Positions 5,898-7,098 of a DNA stretch of 7,098 nucleotides are shown one piece after another. A program made the translations under genes and the position numbers. Numbering within the stretch: the first letter of the stretch is position 1; each line of letters begins with the position of its first letter. Source of the DNA: an uncultured Neisseriaceae bacterium (GTDB lineage Bacteria > Pseudomonadota > Gammaproteobacteria > Burkholderiales > UBA11063); NCBI GenBank assembly GCA_903891375.1, contig CAITEL010000027.1:1-7098 (forward strand), in the 5' to 3' direction. Under the pieces are notes generated by a model. That model saw only the letters and a program-made list of their open reading frames with translations. It made no database searches and was not told the DNA's origin.

Positions 5898-6638
5898 GTG
5901 AGACTTGCTTGCGAAAATGTTACTATATCCTACCACCGTCACCCTGTGGTACATCATTTAAGTTGTGCATTTAATTTTGGTACTACTACTGCAATTGTTG
6001 GGCCAAATGGAGCGGGGAAGAGCACTTTATTAAAAGCTATATTAGGCGAAATTAAACCTGAGAGTGGTCGAGTTATCCTTGAGGGATTAAATCGTTCTGA
6101 TATAGCATATTTACCACAAGTCACTGAAATTGACGCATCATTGCCATTAACTGTTGAAGACGTTGTGCTTTTAGGTTGTTGGTATCAAATTGGATTATTT
6201 CAAAAAACCACTAAAAAAGATAATGAGCGTATTGATGAATGTTTAGAACAGGTTGGCTTGAGTGGGTTTAAACGGCGATATATTAACGAATTGAGCCGTG
6301 GTCAATTGCAACGAGTATTAGTTGCACGCATAATAATGCAACAGGCTAAAGTTATTATTTTAGATGAGCCATTTAATGCGATGGATATGCAAACCACCGA
6401 TGACTTACTTCAATTGATTAAAAACTGGCAACAAAACGGAAAAACTATTATTGCAGTATTGCATGATTTACAACAAGTGGCACGTACTTTTGAATATACA
6501 TTATTAATTGCTAAAGAATTAATCGCTTATGATAAAACCTCTCTGGTGTTAAAGCGTACTAATTTAGCTAAAGCATATGCAAATAATTTTGTCTGGTTAG
6601 ATGCAGACGAACCGTGTGAAATCCATACCCCAACATAA
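5898..6638 (+). CDS. Metal (Zn/Mn-type) ABC transporter ATP-binding protein
   Basis: A 246-residue ABC ATPase with every motif in place: Walker A GPNGAGKST (35-43), Q-loop Gln 74 in YLPQ, signature LSRGQ (132-136, in place of LSGGQ), Walker B VIILDEP (152-158), D-loop NAMD (160-163) and switch His 189. The overall pattern, including the DASLPLTVEDVVLLG segment and the QLQRVLVAR stretch, best fits the ZnuC/MntB group that powers uptake of zinc or manganese across the inner membrane. The metal cannot be told from the ATPase. No permease or solute-binding protein gene is in the window: rarA follows and the repeat and tig precede. The partners must lie elsewhere, or the subunit is orphaned. It starts with GTG, set by AGGTGAG at 8-bp spacing. 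No separate promoter is evident, so it may depend on readthrough from tig. A different substrate for the transporter remains possible. Confidence 0.88.
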   Translation: MRLACENVTISYHRHPVVHHLSCAFNFGTTTAIVGPNGAGKSTLLKAILGEIKPESGRVILEGLNRSDIAYLPQVTEIDASLPLTVEDVVLLGCWYQIGLFQKTTKKDNERIDECLEQVGLSGFKRRYINELSRGQLQRVLVARIIMQQAKVIILDEPFNAMDMQTTDDLLQLIKNWQQNGKTIIAVLHDLQQVARTFEYTLLIAKELIAYDKTSLVLKRTNLAKAYANNFVWLDADEPCEIHTPT

Positions 6639-6655
6639 CATAATAACCATATCTG

Positions 6656-6664
6656 TGATATAAT
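6656..6664 (+). promoter_or_regulatory. Predicted extended -10 promoter of rarA
   Basis: TATAAT (6659-6664) is preceded by TGA (6656-6658), giving an extended -10. A weak -35 match, ATAACA (6635-6640), lies 18 bp upstream and overlaps the ABC stop codon. The dyad ATATC-TGT-GATAT (6649-6661) overlaps the -10. The start codon is 27 bp downstream of the -10. This is a motif match only. Confidence 0.5.
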
Positions 6665-6691
6665 ATATACCTTTAAATTAAAAGAATTATA

Positions 6692-7098
6692 ATGTATCAA
6701 CCTTTAGCGGAATTATTACGACCAAAAACAATAATCGATGTTATTGGGCAAGATCATTTAATTGGCAAAAACAAGCCACTTAGCCTTATCGCTAATTCTA
6801 AACCGCAATCCATAATTCTTTGGGGTCCTCCTGGTGTAGGTAAGACTACCATAGCTAATATACTAATTAATACTTGGGATTGTGATGCAATACGGTTATC
6901 TGCTATCTTTAGTGGTATAAAAGAGATTAAAGAGGCGCTTGAGAGAGCAGAAAAAAACACATATGGTCTTTTTGAAAAACAAACAGTAATTTTTGTTGAT
7001 GAGATTCATCGATTCAATAAAGCCCAACAAGATGCATTTTTGCACCATTTAGAAGATGGTAAAATAATATTAATTGGGGCAACAACAGAAAACCCATC
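6692..7098 (+). CDS. rarA: Replication-associated recombination protein A (AAA+ ATPase), 3' end missing
   Basis: The first 135 codons are visible and the gene runs off the right edge; the full protein is normally about 430-450 residues. The start [20 protein letters not shown] is typical of RarA/MgsA. It is followed by Walker [10 protein letters not shown] (about 45-53), the segment [18 protein letters not shown], Walker [18 protein letters not shown] and sensor 1 GATTENPS at the edge. RarA is a clamp-loader-related AAA+ protein that acts at stalled replication forks and binds single-stranded DNA and SSB. The ATG at 6692 has only a weak purine-rich leader (AAAAGA near 6679-6684), so modest translation is expected. 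It lies 53 bp after the ABC gene and has its own predicted promoter. In many gammaproteobacteria rarA sits between lolA and serS; here an ABC ATPase gene is upstream and the downstream side is not visible. Confidence 0.95.
   Translation, partial: MYQPLAELLRPKTIIDVIGQDHLIGKNKPLSLIANSKPQSIILWGPPGVGKTTIANILINTWDCDAIRLSAIFSGIKEIKEALERAEKNTYGLFEKQTVIFVDEIHRFNKAQQDAFLHHLEDGKIILIGATTENP

Noticed and set aside
6754..6960. Minus-strand gene at the right end
   Set aside because: The + strand encodes an unmistakable RarA N-terminus over the same bases.

Overview
The window is AT-rich chromosomal DNA, roughly one-third G+C by eye (not counted). All supported genes lie on the + strand and are packed closely. 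The gene set (YqgE/AlgH family protein, trigger factor, RarA, and an enzyme I fused to a type-2 IIA domain) suggests a proteobacterium, most likely an AT-rich gammaproteobacterium. I cannot name the genus from sequence alone.

Layout. (1) 1-2118: the 3' part of a large phosphotransferase-system (PTS) gene, cut by the window's left edge. It encodes enzyme I with a C-terminal fructose/PtsN-type IIA domain. (2) 2131-3543: a membrane-bound M48 (HtpX-like) metalloprotease only 12 bp downstream, probably in the same operon, with an unusual C-terminal tail. (3) 3544-3674: an intergenic promoter region whose spacer holds a perfect 16-bp palindrome, then yqgE/algH at 3675-4235. (4) An extended -10 promoter, then tig (trigger factor) at 4337-5641. 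(5) 5651-5886: a 102-bp tandem repeat in 2.3 copies that exactly fills the gap between tig and the next gene. Each full unit can fold into a 77-nt hairpin plus a small hairpin. It is also open as an 83-codon frame joined to the tig stop by TGATG. (6) 5898-6638: an ABC ATPase of the Zn/Mn-uptake type with no permease or binding protein beside it. (7) 6692 to the end: the 5' part of rarA (mgsA), preceded by an extended -10 promoter.

How the genes relate. Most are housekeeping or stress-linked: protein folding (tig), membrane-protein quality control (M48), metal uptake (ABC ATPase), replication-fork maintenance (rarA) and PTS phosphotransfer. There is no sign of a phage, a CRISPR array or a defence island. 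The least explained part is the structured tandem repeat between tig and the ABC gene, whose last partial copy runs directly into the ABC gene's ribosome-binding site. Second is the palindrome inside the yqgE promoter.
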